From Streptomycetales bacterium (GTDB lineage Bacteria > Actinomycetota > Actinomycetes > Prado026): a DNA stretch of 5,980 nt. Every line of letters begins with the position of its first letter. Position 1 is the first letter of the stretch. The stretch spans positions 1 to 5,980 of the forward strand of contig JANYIP010000261.1 in NCBI GenBank assembly GCA_025361995.1. Reading direction: 5' to 3'. This document shows positions 1 through 5,579 of this stretch, in pieces. The notes below the pieces were generated by a model. That model was not told the DNA's origin. It was given only the letters and a program-made list of their open reading frames with translations, and searched no databases. A program made the translations under genes and the position numbers.

Positions 1-375
1 GCGGCGGACGGCGCCTTCGTGCCGGTCGAAGCAGCCTTCGGGTACGACCCGGGCGATCCCTTCGCCGTACGCGCCGAGTTCCGCCTCGACGTGGACGGAG
101 AACCCGTCGTCTGGGTGTTCGCCCGGGACCTCATCACGCAGGGACTCGAGGCGCCGGCCGGCCAGGGCGATGTCGCACTGTGGCCGTCGCGGTCGCGCGG
201 CGAGCCCGTCGTCTGCCTGGCGTTGTCCTCCCCCGCAGGCCAGGCACTGCTGGAGTGCCGCCGCGAGGATCTCGAGGAGTTCTTGGAGCAGACTCTGGAC
301 ACCGTCCCGGCCGGAGACGAGAGCCGACACCTCGACATGGACACCCCCATCGACCGCCTGCTCGAAGGCTCCTAG
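1..375 (+). CDS. ssgB: SsgA/SsgB-family sporulation and cell-division regulator, 5'-truncated by the window edge
   Basis: SsgA-like proteins (SALPs) are small actinobacterial proteins that control sporulation-specific division; SsgB in Streptomyces positions FtsZ at future septa. The visible 124 residues hold the family signatures in order: GYDPGDPFAVRAEF, VVWVFARDL, GDVALWPSRSRGE, VVCLALSSPAGQALLE, then a C-terminal VPAGDESRHLDMD stretch that matches the SsgB tail (VPPGTEHRHFDLD from memory). That tail is why I favour SsgB over other SALPs. A GTG at position 19 could serve as a start, but the frame stays open to the left edge and SsgB homologues (about 137 residues) carry some 15-20 further residues before this point, so the gene probably begins outside the window. 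It ends with TAG at 373-375, 21 bp from the convergent pabC stop. Family assignment is firm; orthology to ssgB is likely rather than proven. Confidence 0.9.
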   Translation, partial: AADGAFVPVEAAFGYDPGDPFAVRAEFRLDVDGEPVVWVFARDLITQGLEAPAGQGDVALWPSRSRGEPVVCLALSSPAGQALLECRREDLEEFLEQTLDTVPAGDESRHLDMDTPIDRLLEGS

Positions 376-396
376 CAGCTCACCCGTTCCAGGAGC
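368..396. terminator. Weak stem-loop between convergent ssgB and pabC
   Basis: GCTCCT (368-373) pairs with AGGAGC (391-396) around a 17-nt loop. It fills the gap between the two convergent stop codons, overlapping the last codons of ssgB. There is no T-run on either side. A bidirectional terminator role is inferred from position only. Confidence 0.3.
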
Positions 397-1218
397 TCAC
401 GGGTCCTGGTCGGCGCCGGACCGCTCGGCGAACGTCGCCACCGCCTCCAGCGTGACCGGACCGTCCACGGCGTACGTCCGGCCGTCGACCGCGTGCACGG
501 GTTGCACATCTCGCGTCGACGAGGTGATGAACACCTCGGTCGCCTCGTCCAGCACGGTGACGTCGAGCTCGGCCTCGACCGCCCCGCTCCACTCGATCAT
601 CAGCGCGCGGGTCACCCCGGCCAGGCAGCCGCTGGACAGCGCCGGCGTGAGCAGCCGCCCGTCGACGACGACGAACACGTTCGAACCGGTTCCCTCGCAG
701 AGGTGGTCCCGTGTGTCCAAGAACAAGGCCTCCGCGGCGCGGCGCTCCTTCGCGTACGCGAGGGCCACGACGTTCTCCGCGTACGACGTCGTCTTCGCGC
801 CGGCCACCGCGGAACGCTCGTTGCGGGCCCACGGCACGGTCGCCAGTGCAGCGCTCCCCGGCCAGTGCGAAGCGGGTCCGGCCACGAGCAGCACGGTCGG
901 GCCGGCCGTACCCCGCTCCGTACCCGCCGGGCCGTCACCTCCGGTGACCGTGATTCGCAGCCGGCCGACGTGTCCCGGAAGGTGCGCCGCCAGCAGCTCG
1001 TCGGCGGCCTTGCGCAGGTCCGAGTCGTCCGGAGCGGCCAGCCCAAGCCGAGCCGCGGACTCGCGCAGCCGGGTCAAGTGCCGGGTCATCGCGAACGGGA
1101 CCCCGCCGGTCACCTTCATCGTCTCGAAGACGCCGTCGCCGACCGTCAGGCCGTGGTCGCGCACGGAGATCCGGGCGCCGTCGGCGTCCAGCACCGAACC
1201 GTCGAGCCACACCTTCAC
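397..1218 (-). CDS. pabC: Aminodeoxychorismate lyase (PabC), fold-type IV PLP enzyme
   Basis: A 273-residue protein, close to the E. coli PabC length of 269. It splits 4-amino-4-deoxychorismate into p-aminobenzoate and pyruvate, a cytosolic step of folate synthesis. Fold-type IV (branched-chain aminotransferase-like) landmarks are visible: RDHGLTVGDGVFET near residues 20-33, the PLP Schiff-base lysine K142 in GAKTTSYAENV, the acidic CEGTGSN loop (E175), and TSSTRDVQPVHAVDGR near 232-247. The start is the GTG at 1218-1216: its GTGA overlaps the pabB stop, and GAGGAGG (1232-1226) lies 7 nt upstream. A longer reading up to 1281 would overlap pabB heavily and is not needed. Translation is probably coupled to pabB. 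A D-amino acid or branched-chain aminotransferase is the family alternative, but the pabB neighbour argues for PabC. Confidence 0.92.
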   Translation of the reverse strand: MKVWLDGSVLDADGARISVRDHGLTVGDGVFETMKVTGGVPFAMTRHLTRLRESAARLGLAAPDDSDLRKAADELLAAHLPGHVGRLRITVTGGDGPAGTERGTAGPTVLLVAGPASHWPGSAALATVPWARNERSAVAGAKTTSYAENVVALAYAKERRAAEALFLDTRDHLCEGTGSNVFVVVDGRLLTPALSSGCLAGVTRALMIEWSGAVEAELDVTVLDEATEVFITSSTRDVQPVHAVDGRTYAVDGPVTLEAVATFAERSGADQDP

Positions 1219-2246
1219 AGCCGTACCTCCTCGGCGGCGACCGCCAGCAGACGGCGCGCCTTCAGCTCCGTCTCGGCCCACTCACCGTACGGGTCGGAGC
1301 CCCAGGTGATGCCGGCCCCGGTACCGAACTTGAGCGTGTCGCCCTCAGCCCAGAAGGTACGGATCCCCACCGCCAGCTGGGCCGACCCGGCGTCGGCGTC
1401 CACCCAGCCGATCGCCCCGCAGTAGATGCCCCGTCCCGTCGGTTCGAGCCCGTCGATGATGCGGAGCGCGCTCGACTTCGGCGCACCCGTCACCGAGCCC
1501 GGGGGGAACGTCGCGGCCAGGATCTGCGGCCAGCCGATGCCCTCACGCAGCTCGCCTCGGACCGTCGAGACCAGGTGGACCAGCCCCGGGTGCTGCTCCA
1601 GGCTTAGCAGGTGCGGCACGGTCACCGATCCCGGCGTACAGATCTGGCCCAGGTCGTTGCGTACCAGGTCGACGATCATGATGTTCTCGGCCTCGTCCTT
1701 GGGCAGCAGGTCCGCCGCCGTCCGGCCGGTGCCCTTGATCGGGCCGGACTCGACCACCCGTCCGCGGCGGCGCAGGAACAGCTCCGGCGACGCCGTGGCC
1801 ACGTTCACTCCGTGGTCGGGCAGTCTCAGGAGCCCGCCATGGGGCGACGGGTTCCCGGTGGCCAGCAGGGCGGCAAGGCCTGCGATGTCCGACCCCGCAG
1901 GCATCGGCGCCGAGAGCACCCGGCACAGGTTCGCCTGGTACACGTCCCCGGCCGCGATCCGCTGTCGGATCGCCTCCACACCGGCTTCGTACGCGGCCTG
2001 GTCCATCGAGCTCGACCAGACGCGTGTCGGGACCCCCGGCCAGCACGCCGTCGGCAGCGGAGCCTGGCGTACGTTGCTGAAGCGCGCCGCCGTGAGCTGC
2101 CCCTCGTAGGTCAGCGCCACCGCCCACCACCCGCCCCCGTCGAGCGCCGCCGGGTCGTGGGAGACCTCCACGAGCCCGGTCGCGAGCCAGCCGCGGAACC
2201 ACGCAGCCGGGGTCCCCGGGGGCGCTTCGTCGACGGATGCGGCCAC
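1215..2246 (-). CDS. pabB: Aminodeoxychorismate synthase component I (PabB), short actinobacterial form
   Basis: A 343-residue chorismate-binding enzyme that aminates chorismate to 4-amino-4-deoxychorismate using ammonia from a PabA-type glutaminase, which is not encoded here. The catalytic domain is complete: IAAGDVYQANLC (97-108), ESGPIKGTGR (166-175), DEAENIMIVDLVRNDLG (184-200), FPPGSVTGAPK (247-257), YCGAIGWVD (275-283) and GAGITWGSDPYGEWAETELKA (310-330). The lysine K171 in PIKGT is the residue that separates PabB from anthranilate synthase, where alanine stands (PIAGT), so TrpE is unlikely. It is about 110 residues shorter than E. coli PabB, with only a short N-terminal part before the catalytic domain. 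The GTG start at 2246 has no convincing Shine-Dalgarno site and is the uncertain point; the upstream frame remains open but offers no better start. First gene of the pabB-pabC pair. Confidence 0.92.
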   Translation of the reverse strand: MAASVDEAPPGTPAAWFRGWLATGLVEVSHDPAALDGGGWWAVALTYEGQLTAARFSNVRQAPLPTACWPGVPTRVWSSSMDQAAYEAGVEAIRQRIAAGDVYQANLCRVLSAPMPAGSDIAGLAALLATGNPSPHGGLLRLPDHGVNVATASPELFLRRRGRVVESGPIKGTGRTAADLLPKDEAENIMIVDLVRNDLGQICTPGSVTVPHLLSLEQHPGLVHLVSTVRGELREGIGWPQILAATFPPGSVTGAPKSSALRIIDGLEPTGRGIYCGAIGWVDADAGSAQLAVGIRTFWAEGDTLKFGTGAGITWGSDPYGEWAETELKARRLLAVAAEEVRL

Positions 2247-2289
2247 GGACAGATCATGCCGGTGCCAGGCACTGGCGGACGCATCCGCT

Positions 2290-2319
2290 TTGGAGCGGTT
2301 CCGCCGGATCGGCTATGGT
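2290..2319 (+). promoter_or_regulatory. Candidate housekeeping promoter of the tRNA cluster
   Basis: TTGGAG (2290-2295) and TATGGT (2314-2319) are separated by 18 bp and each match the sigma-70 type consensus at four of six bases. Transcription would begin near 2326, about 30 nt before the mature 5' end of tRNA-Gly. No other pair of boxes in the pabB-tRNA gap looks better. Prediction by eye only. Confidence 0.5.
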
Positions 2320-2354
2320 GGGCGCTTCGCGACGGGGTCTTCCTCGCTCGTGGT

Positions 2355-2427
2355 GCGGACGTAGCGCAGCTGGTAGCGCATCACCTTGCCAAGGTGAGGG
2401 TCGCGGGTTCGAATCCCGTCGTCCGCT
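2355..2427 (+). tRNA. tRNA-Gly (anticodon GCC)
   Basis: A full cloverleaf can be drawn: acceptor GCGGACG (2355-2361) with CGTCCGC (2420-2426), D-arm GCGC/GCGC, anticodon stem TCACC/GGTGA around loop TTGCCAA with anticodon GCC at 2388-2390, and T-arm with the TTCGAAT loop. The discriminator is T (2427), usual for bacterial tRNA-Gly. CCA is not encoded. It reads the GGC codon that dominates in high-GC genomes. Confidence 0.97.
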
Positions 2428-2457
2428 CGGAGAGGTCGCGTCGATCGGCCTTGTTCC

Positions 2458-2528
2458 GGTGGAGTGGCCGAGAGGCGAGGCAACGGCCTGCAAAGCCGTG
2501 TACACGGGTTCAAATCCCGTCTCCACCT
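2458..2528 (+). tRNA. tRNA-Cys (anticodon GCA)
   Basis: A 71-nt cloverleaf: acceptor GGTGGAG (2458-2464) with CTCCACC (2521-2527), anticodon stem ACGGC/GCCGT around loop CTGCAAA with anticodon GCA at 2490-2492, T-arm ACGGG/CCCGT with loop TTCAAAT. The discriminator is T (2528), the identity base expected for tRNA-Cys. CCA is not encoded. It follows tRNA-Gly by 30 nt and is probably processed from the same precursor. Confidence 0.97.
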
Positions 2529-2568
2529 CGTACGACAGGTTAGGGATGGGTTCGGCAGAGCACAGCAC

Positions 2569-2642
2569 GGGCGATTGGCGCAGTCTGGTAGCGCGCTTCC
2601 CTGACACGGAAGAGGCCACAGGTTCAAGTCCTGTATCGCCCA
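2569..2642 (+). tRNA. tRNA-Val (anticodon GAC)
   Basis: A 74-nt cloverleaf: acceptor GGGCGAT (2569-2575) with ATCGCCC (2635-2641), D-arm GCGC/GCGC, anticodon stem CTTCC/GGAAG around loop CTGACAC with anticodon GAC at 2603-2605, T-arm ACAGG/CCTGT with loop TTCAAGT, discriminator A. CCA is not encoded. It is 40 nt after tRNA-Cys, and a terminator hairpin starts 6 nt later, so it is the last gene of the cluster. Confidence 0.97.
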
Positions 2643-2647
2643 CAAGC

Positions 2648-2674
2648 GAAACCCCTTGCTACGTAAGGGGTTTC
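2648..2674 (+). terminator. Intrinsic terminator of the tRNA cluster
   Basis: GAAACCCCTT (2648-2657) pairs perfectly with AAGGGGTTTC (2665-2674) around the 7-nt loop GCTACGT; the outer bases GCG/CGC can extend the stem past a small bulge. The tail (TCGCTCTT) is only partly T-rich, as is common in actinobacteria. Placement just after tRNA-Val supports the call. Confidence 0.8.
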
Positions 2675-2829
2675 TCGCTCTTCCAAGGGTCCCCGCGCCA
2701 CTTTGCGCGCCACGCGGGCGCACGGAGCCCGGGAGGGCGTCTGCACGGAGAATGGCGTCGTGTCCGCTCGAAGGACCAGGACAGGTGGACCCTAGCCAGC
2801 CCCACTGGATGGGTGTAGACCGATGGACA

Positions 2830-2865
2830 GGCGAAGGCACCCCCACTCGCCGGGCCTATCGGCCC
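2830..2865 (+). promoter_or_regulatory. Two small hairpins in the 5' leader of the secreted-protein gene
   Basis: GGCGA (2830-2834) can pair with TCGCC (2847-2851), and GGGCC (2852-2856) with GGCCC (2861-2865) around TATC. They stand directly before the GAGGAG ribosome binding site at 2877-2882. An alternative CCC/GGG pairing (2863-2865 with 2870-2872) would compete with the second hairpin. They may stabilise the mRNA or tune translation; no known riboswitch is recognised. No clear -10/-35 pair was found upstream. Confidence 0.25.
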
Positions 2866-2888
2866 TTTCGGGGAAAGAGGAGTTTGCA

Positions 2889-3482
2889 ATGAGGAAGTCC
2901 CTCATGGCCGCAGTCCTGGTGGGAGTCGCCGGGCTCGGCCTGCTCGCATCGGGCATCGCCAGCGCGAGCAGCGTCCCGCAGAGCCCGCCCTACAGCGCCT
3001 CGTCCTCAGACGGCGGCACCTGCGGCAACCAGTGGGCCGTCGACCTGTATAACCGGGTCTTCACCCAGCCCGCTGCCGACCCCGCTAGCAACTACGCCAT
3101 CGTGGAGTACTACCACAACGGGCACTTCTCCACCACCGCCGGGTTCAGCAATGGTGCTTGTGACGGAGGTACTGCCACCGGCCACATGGTCACGGAGGGC
3201 CTGTGGGGCACGTTTACCGGCAACGACCACCTCTTCATCCAGCATGGCACCTTCACCGCTGGTGATGGCACCTGCAACGGCCACCCGACCTCGGACCCTA
3301 GCAACCCATGTACCACCGCGTCCTATGTCGCCTATCACTACGGTGCTGCGGCCACCATCACCGACACCGGCTACTTCTTCTACTACCACACCGCCGACAA
3401 GAAGGCCCTCGGCAAGTGGTGGAAGGAGTACAGCGCGACCGGTGCCACCGAGACTGACACCGGAGACATCTACACCTCCTAG
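2889..3482 (+). CDS. Small secreted protein of unknown function with four cysteines
   Basis: A 197-residue protein with a classical Sec signal peptide: MRK, a hydrophobic core at residues 6-23, and an AxA site giving cleavage after ASA (residue 26). The mature part is about 171 residues, rich in Thr, Gly, Ala and aromatic residues, with cysteines at 45, 91, 129 and 141 that could form two disulfides outside the cell. The alternation of short aromatic/Thr strands (YAIVEYYHNGHF, GLWGTFTG, TITDTGYFFYYH) suggests a beta-rich fold. It ends in a GDIYTS tail; I recall unnamed actinobacterial exported proteins with a similar Cys pattern and GDI-type ends, but cannot name a family. The start is the ATG at 2889, with GAGGAG 6 nt upstream; an earlier in-frame ATG at 2823 has no such site and would bury the signal peptide. 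About 29 codons end in A or T, more than in the pab genes. A long hairpin follows the stop. Confidence 0.85.
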   Translation: MRKSLMAAVLVGVAGLGLLASGIASASSVPQSPPYSASSSDGGTCGNQWAVDLYNRVFTQPAADPASNYAIVEYYHNGHFSTTAGFSNGACDGGTATGHMVTEGLWGTFTGNDHLFIQHGTFTAGDGTCNGHPTSDPSNPCTTASYVAYHYGAAATITDTGYFFYYHTADKKALGKWWKEYSATGATETDTGDIYTS

Positions 3483-3494
3483 TGGCGTACCGAA

Positions 3495-3535
3495 GCGCTC
3501 CTGCTCTGCATGATTTCGATGCTGAGCAGGAGCGC
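3495..3535 (+). terminator. Long hairpin terminator after the secreted-protein gene
   Basis: GCGCTCCTGCTC (3495-3506) pairs perfectly with GAGCAGGAGCGC (3524-3535); after one T-T mismatch GCAT/ATGC continues the stem to a 7-nt loop GATTTCG (3512-3518). It starts 12 nt after the stop codon at 3480-3482. No T-run follows, which is acceptable for actinobacterial terminators. It may also protect the transcript's 3' end. Confidence 0.75.
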
Positions 3536-3554
3536 ATCTGCGCCCGACCGGGCC

Positions 3555-3592
3555 TGCCGATCGCTGCAGCCCAAGTCTTGGCTTGCCGATCG
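3555..3592. repeat. Pair of 9-bp direct repeats around a dyad
   Basis: TGCCGATCG occurs at 3555-3563 and 3584-3592, each holding the palindrome CGATCG. Between them lies an imperfect inverted repeat (3568-3583) with CCAAG and CTTGG meeting at one central base. This sits in the spacer before the DUF6933 gene, where no promoter is obvious. It could be an operator or simply chance in GC-rich DNA. Confidence 0.35.
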
Positions 3593-3680
3593 ATGGGTCG
3601 AGGTCGTAGCCCGTCGCCGCGATCAGCCCGGTGATCCCAGCCCTCTGCGCCGTCAACGCACCTCGTGCCAAGGTGACTCC

Positions 3681-4175
3681 GTGTGCATCGTTCACGCCAC
3701 CAAGGCACTCCTCGGTCGTGTCGGCCTCACCGACCCCGCAAGTGAGGTGGAATCGACGACACTGCTTGGTCCCTGGTTCGCCACCATCGCCACGGGAAGG
3801 GCTCAGATCGCGCTCCTCGTGAACGAGGCCACCTTGCTGCCGGTCCTCCTTCCCCTTGCCCCATCGCGATCGCTGTTCCGTCGGTTTCCCACCGCACTGG
3901 CGGACGTGCTGGCGGCCCACGGAATGAGCAAGGGAGTCATCGACGCCGAACTGGTCGCGATGAGCGAAGGCGTTACGCGCAGGACGGCGAACCGCAGCAT
4001 GGTCGGCATGCTCGTCGAGTTCACCTTCTTGACCGGCCACCACCGCCGGGAAGCTCCTGGTCTCGACCTGACGCAGTTGTCCGTCGACCTGGCCCGAACA
4101 CCGTGCAGCCCGCTCTGCAAGCTCCACGTCAGTCCGGACAGGGAACTCGCGGCCTACGTCGCCGAGCGCAGCTGA
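3681..4175 (+). CDS. DUF6933 family protein
   Basis: A 164-residue cytosolic protein without signal peptide or membrane segment. It follows the DUF6933 pattern as I remember it: an N-terminal C-x-x-H-x-TK-LL segment (CIVHATKALLGRVG), a LLGPWFATI strand near 28-36, ALLVNEATLLPVLLPL (44-59), a helical FRRFPTALADVLAAHG (67-81), then RRTANRSMVGMLVEF (100-114) and the C-terminal ARTPCSPL..SPDR (138-154). The function of this family is not known. I chose the GTG at 3681 because homologues begin just before the C-x-x-H segment and AAGGTG lies 5 nt upstream; the frame is open back to an ATG at 3510, but that extension is low-complexity and contains part of the upstream hairpin. Such genes are often found singly at variable loci, which fits its place between a tRNA cluster and unrelated genes. 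It converges on the sugar dehydrogenase gene, 66 bp away. Confidence 0.8.
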   Translation: MCIVHATKALLGRVGLTDPASEVESTTLLGPWFATIATGRAQIALLVNEATLLPVLLPLAPSRSLFRRFPTALADVLAAHGMSKGVIDAELVAMSEGVTRRTANRSMVGMLVEFTFLTGHHRREAPGLDLTQLSVDLARTPCSPLCKLHVSPDRELAAYVAERS

Positions 4176-4241
4176 CGACCGGAGGGTTTCGAGCGCGCGT
4201 GACCGCAGGTTTGCCGCAAGCCAGACCGGTAACCAAGGCGG

Positions 4242-5474
4242 TTATGACGCCACCATCTGGTAGAGACCGCCGTCGAGCGTGGTGGCCCAGATCTCCTTGG
4301 ACGCGTCCGTGCCGAAGGACGTGACATGGGTGAGGTGCCCGGCCGCGCTGAGGATGCCGTTGGCCGAGTTGAGGGTCCACACGCTGCCGGTGATGTAGTC
4401 ACCGACGACGTACCGCGGCCCCATCAGCGGCTGGTAGCGGGCCCCTCGGTAGACGACTCCCCCGATCAGCGCCTCGGCGGTGGGGTGAGCGACGACGGCG
4501 ATCGGCGCCTTGTACGCGACTCCGGCCAGGCAGCGGCTGGCGTTGTAGGTCGAGTTGCCCTCCCTGCACGACCAGCCGAAGTTGTAGCCGCGTGCACCCG
4601 CGGTGGTCAGGTCGATCTCCTCGTACCGGTCCTGGCCGACGTCAGCGACGTAGAGGCTGCCGAGCGACGGGTCGAAGGAGAAGCGCCATGGGTTGCGGAA
4701 ACCGATGTCCCAGATCTCAGGCGCCGCACCAGCGGTGTGCACGTAGGGGTTGTCGGCCGGCACGCAGTAGTAGGTGTGCGGCGCGCACGGGTGGTAGATG
4801 TCGATGCGCAGGATCTTGCCGGTGAGCGAGGTGATGTTCTGCGACTTGTCGACCGGATCGCCCTCCCCTCCACCGTCGCCGGTGGACACGTAGAGGTCGA
4901 GGTCCGAGCCGAACGCGAGGTCACCGCCGTTGTGGTTGGTGTACGTCGGGTGCGGGATCACCATGACGATCCCCTCGGTGGCCGACGAGACCGTCGCCTG
5001 GGTCTCAGTCGCCGGCCGGACTCGCGAGACGACCAACGCACCGTCCGACCGGGTGTAGGTGATGAAGAAGAGCGGCGCCGTACGGAAGCCGGGCCACACG
5101 GCGATGCCGAGGAGGCCCTGCTCGCCACCGCTGGCATTGACCCTGCTCCGCATGTCCAGATAGACGGACGCGTGGGTCTGCCCTGGCGTCCAGACCAGGA
5201 CGCGGCCCAGCCGGTCGACGATGAACATCCGGCCGGTGCTGTCCGGGATCCCGACGACCTTGACGGCCTGGCCGAGGGCACCGACGCGCAAGGGGAAGCT
5301 GAGGTGCGGTGGGTGAGTCGCACCCGGTGCGGCCGACGCGCTCGACGAGGCCGCGACCAACGCTCCGACGACGAGCGCGGAGCTGGCGAGCAGTGCGCCC
5401 AGCTGGCGCCGAACGGACGGGCGCAGGCCCGTGTGGCGAGCTGCGGATGAGCGGTGCAGGCGAGCGTGGGACAT
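4242..5474 (-). CDS. Exported PQQ-dependent sugar dehydrogenase (soluble GDH / sorbosone dehydrogenase type)
   Basis: A 410-residue member of the glucose/sorbosone dehydrogenase family, six-bladed propellers that use PQQ to oxidise sugars or other polyols outside the cytoplasm. Landmarks in order: GGEQGLLGIAVWPGF (116-130), NHNGGDLAFGSD (180-191) whose H181 fits the catalytic-base histidine of soluble GDH, LYVSTGDGG (194-202), SLTGKILRIDI (216-226), NPY (242-244), IGFRNPWRFSFD (257-268) whose R259 fits the PQQ-contacting arginine, LYVADVGQDRYEEID (274-288) and NFGW (298-301). Cysteines C230/C237 and C303/C315 may form two disulfides. The leader is long and Arg-rich with RR at 22-23, a hydrophobic core and an ASA site ending at residue 48, so Tat or Sec export are both possible. 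The ATG at 5474 has GAGGAG 5 nt upstream; a TAGGGT box (5513-5508) might be its -10. The natural substrate cannot be told from sequence, and no PQQ synthesis genes are present here. Confidence 0.88.
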   Translation of the reverse strand: MSHARLHRSSAARHTGLRPSVRRQLGALLASSALVVGALVAASSSASAAPGATHPPHLSFPLRVGALGQAVKVVGIPDSTGRMFIVDRLGRVLVWTPGQTHASVYLDMRSRVNASGGEQGLLGIAVWPGFRTAPLFFITYTRSDGALVVSRVRPATETQATVSSATEGIVMVIPHPTYTNHNGGDLAFGSDLDLYVSTGDGGGEGDPVDKSQNITSLTGKILRIDIYHPCAPHTYYCVPADNPYVHTAGAAPEIWDIGFRNPWRFSFDPSLGSLYVADVGQDRYEEIDLTTAGARGYNFGWSCREGNSTYNASRCLAGVAYKAPIAVVAHPTAEALIGGVVYRGARYQPLMGPRYVVGDYITGSVWTLNSANGILSAAGHLTHVTSFGTDASKEIWATTLDGGLYQMVAS

Positions 5475-5563
5475 GACTGCTCCTCGCGTCCGGTGGTCGA
5501 GATTGCGACCCTACCCCCGGCGCAGACGAGCGAACCTGAGGCCGCGCCGGTTCACCCGTGCGG

Positions 5564-5579
5564 CCCCGCTACTGCGGGG
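5564..5579 (-). terminator. Possible terminator hairpin over the stop codon of the methyltransferase gene
   Basis: CCCCGC (5564-5569) pairs with GCGGGG (5574-5579) around the 4-nt loop TACT, which contains most of the stop codon read on the minus strand. The stem is short but all G-C. It could end transcription before the sugar dehydrogenase gene 95 bp further on, though overlap with coding sequence leaves this uncertain. Confidence 0.35.

Noticed and set aside
170..1425. Long plus-strand open frames opposite pabC
   Set aside because: Ser/Thr/Arg-rich products without motifs, mirroring the codon bias of pabC, which has clear catalytic residues and a ribosome binding site.
2779..2831. GGACAGG occurring twice (2779-2785 and 2825-2831) upstream of the secreted-protein gene
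   Set aside because: A 7-bp repeat in GC-rich DNA is expected by chance and lies in no promoter-like context.
2237..2846. Open frames on both strands across the tRNA cluster, with peptides such as GSNPVVRS and MGDTGLEPVASS
   Set aside because: These are well-known spurious translations of tRNA T-arms; the DNA is fully explained by three tRNA genes and a terminator.
3867..3875. Extra CGATCGCTG copy resembling the repeats at 3555-3592
   Set aside because: It lies inside the DUF6933 coding region and is explained by codon choice.
3006..4127. Long open frame of 373 codons on the minus strand, antisense to the secreted protein and DUF6933 genes
   Set aside because: It crosses two genes with good starts, ribosome binding sites and recognisable protein features, runs through the long hairpin, and its Gly/Val/Arg-rich product has no motif; such open antisense frames are common at high GC.
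4230..4244. Short inverted repeat TAACC/GGTTA between the convergent DUF6933 and sugar dehydrogenase genes
   Set aside because: Only 5 bp with a 5-nt loop, overlapping a stop codon; too weak to call a terminator.
4326..5450. Open frame of 374 codons on the plus strand opposite the sugar dehydrogenase gene
   Set aside because: Asp/Arg/Val-rich with no recognisable domain; the minus strand carries an intact propeller enzyme with signal peptide and ribosome binding site.
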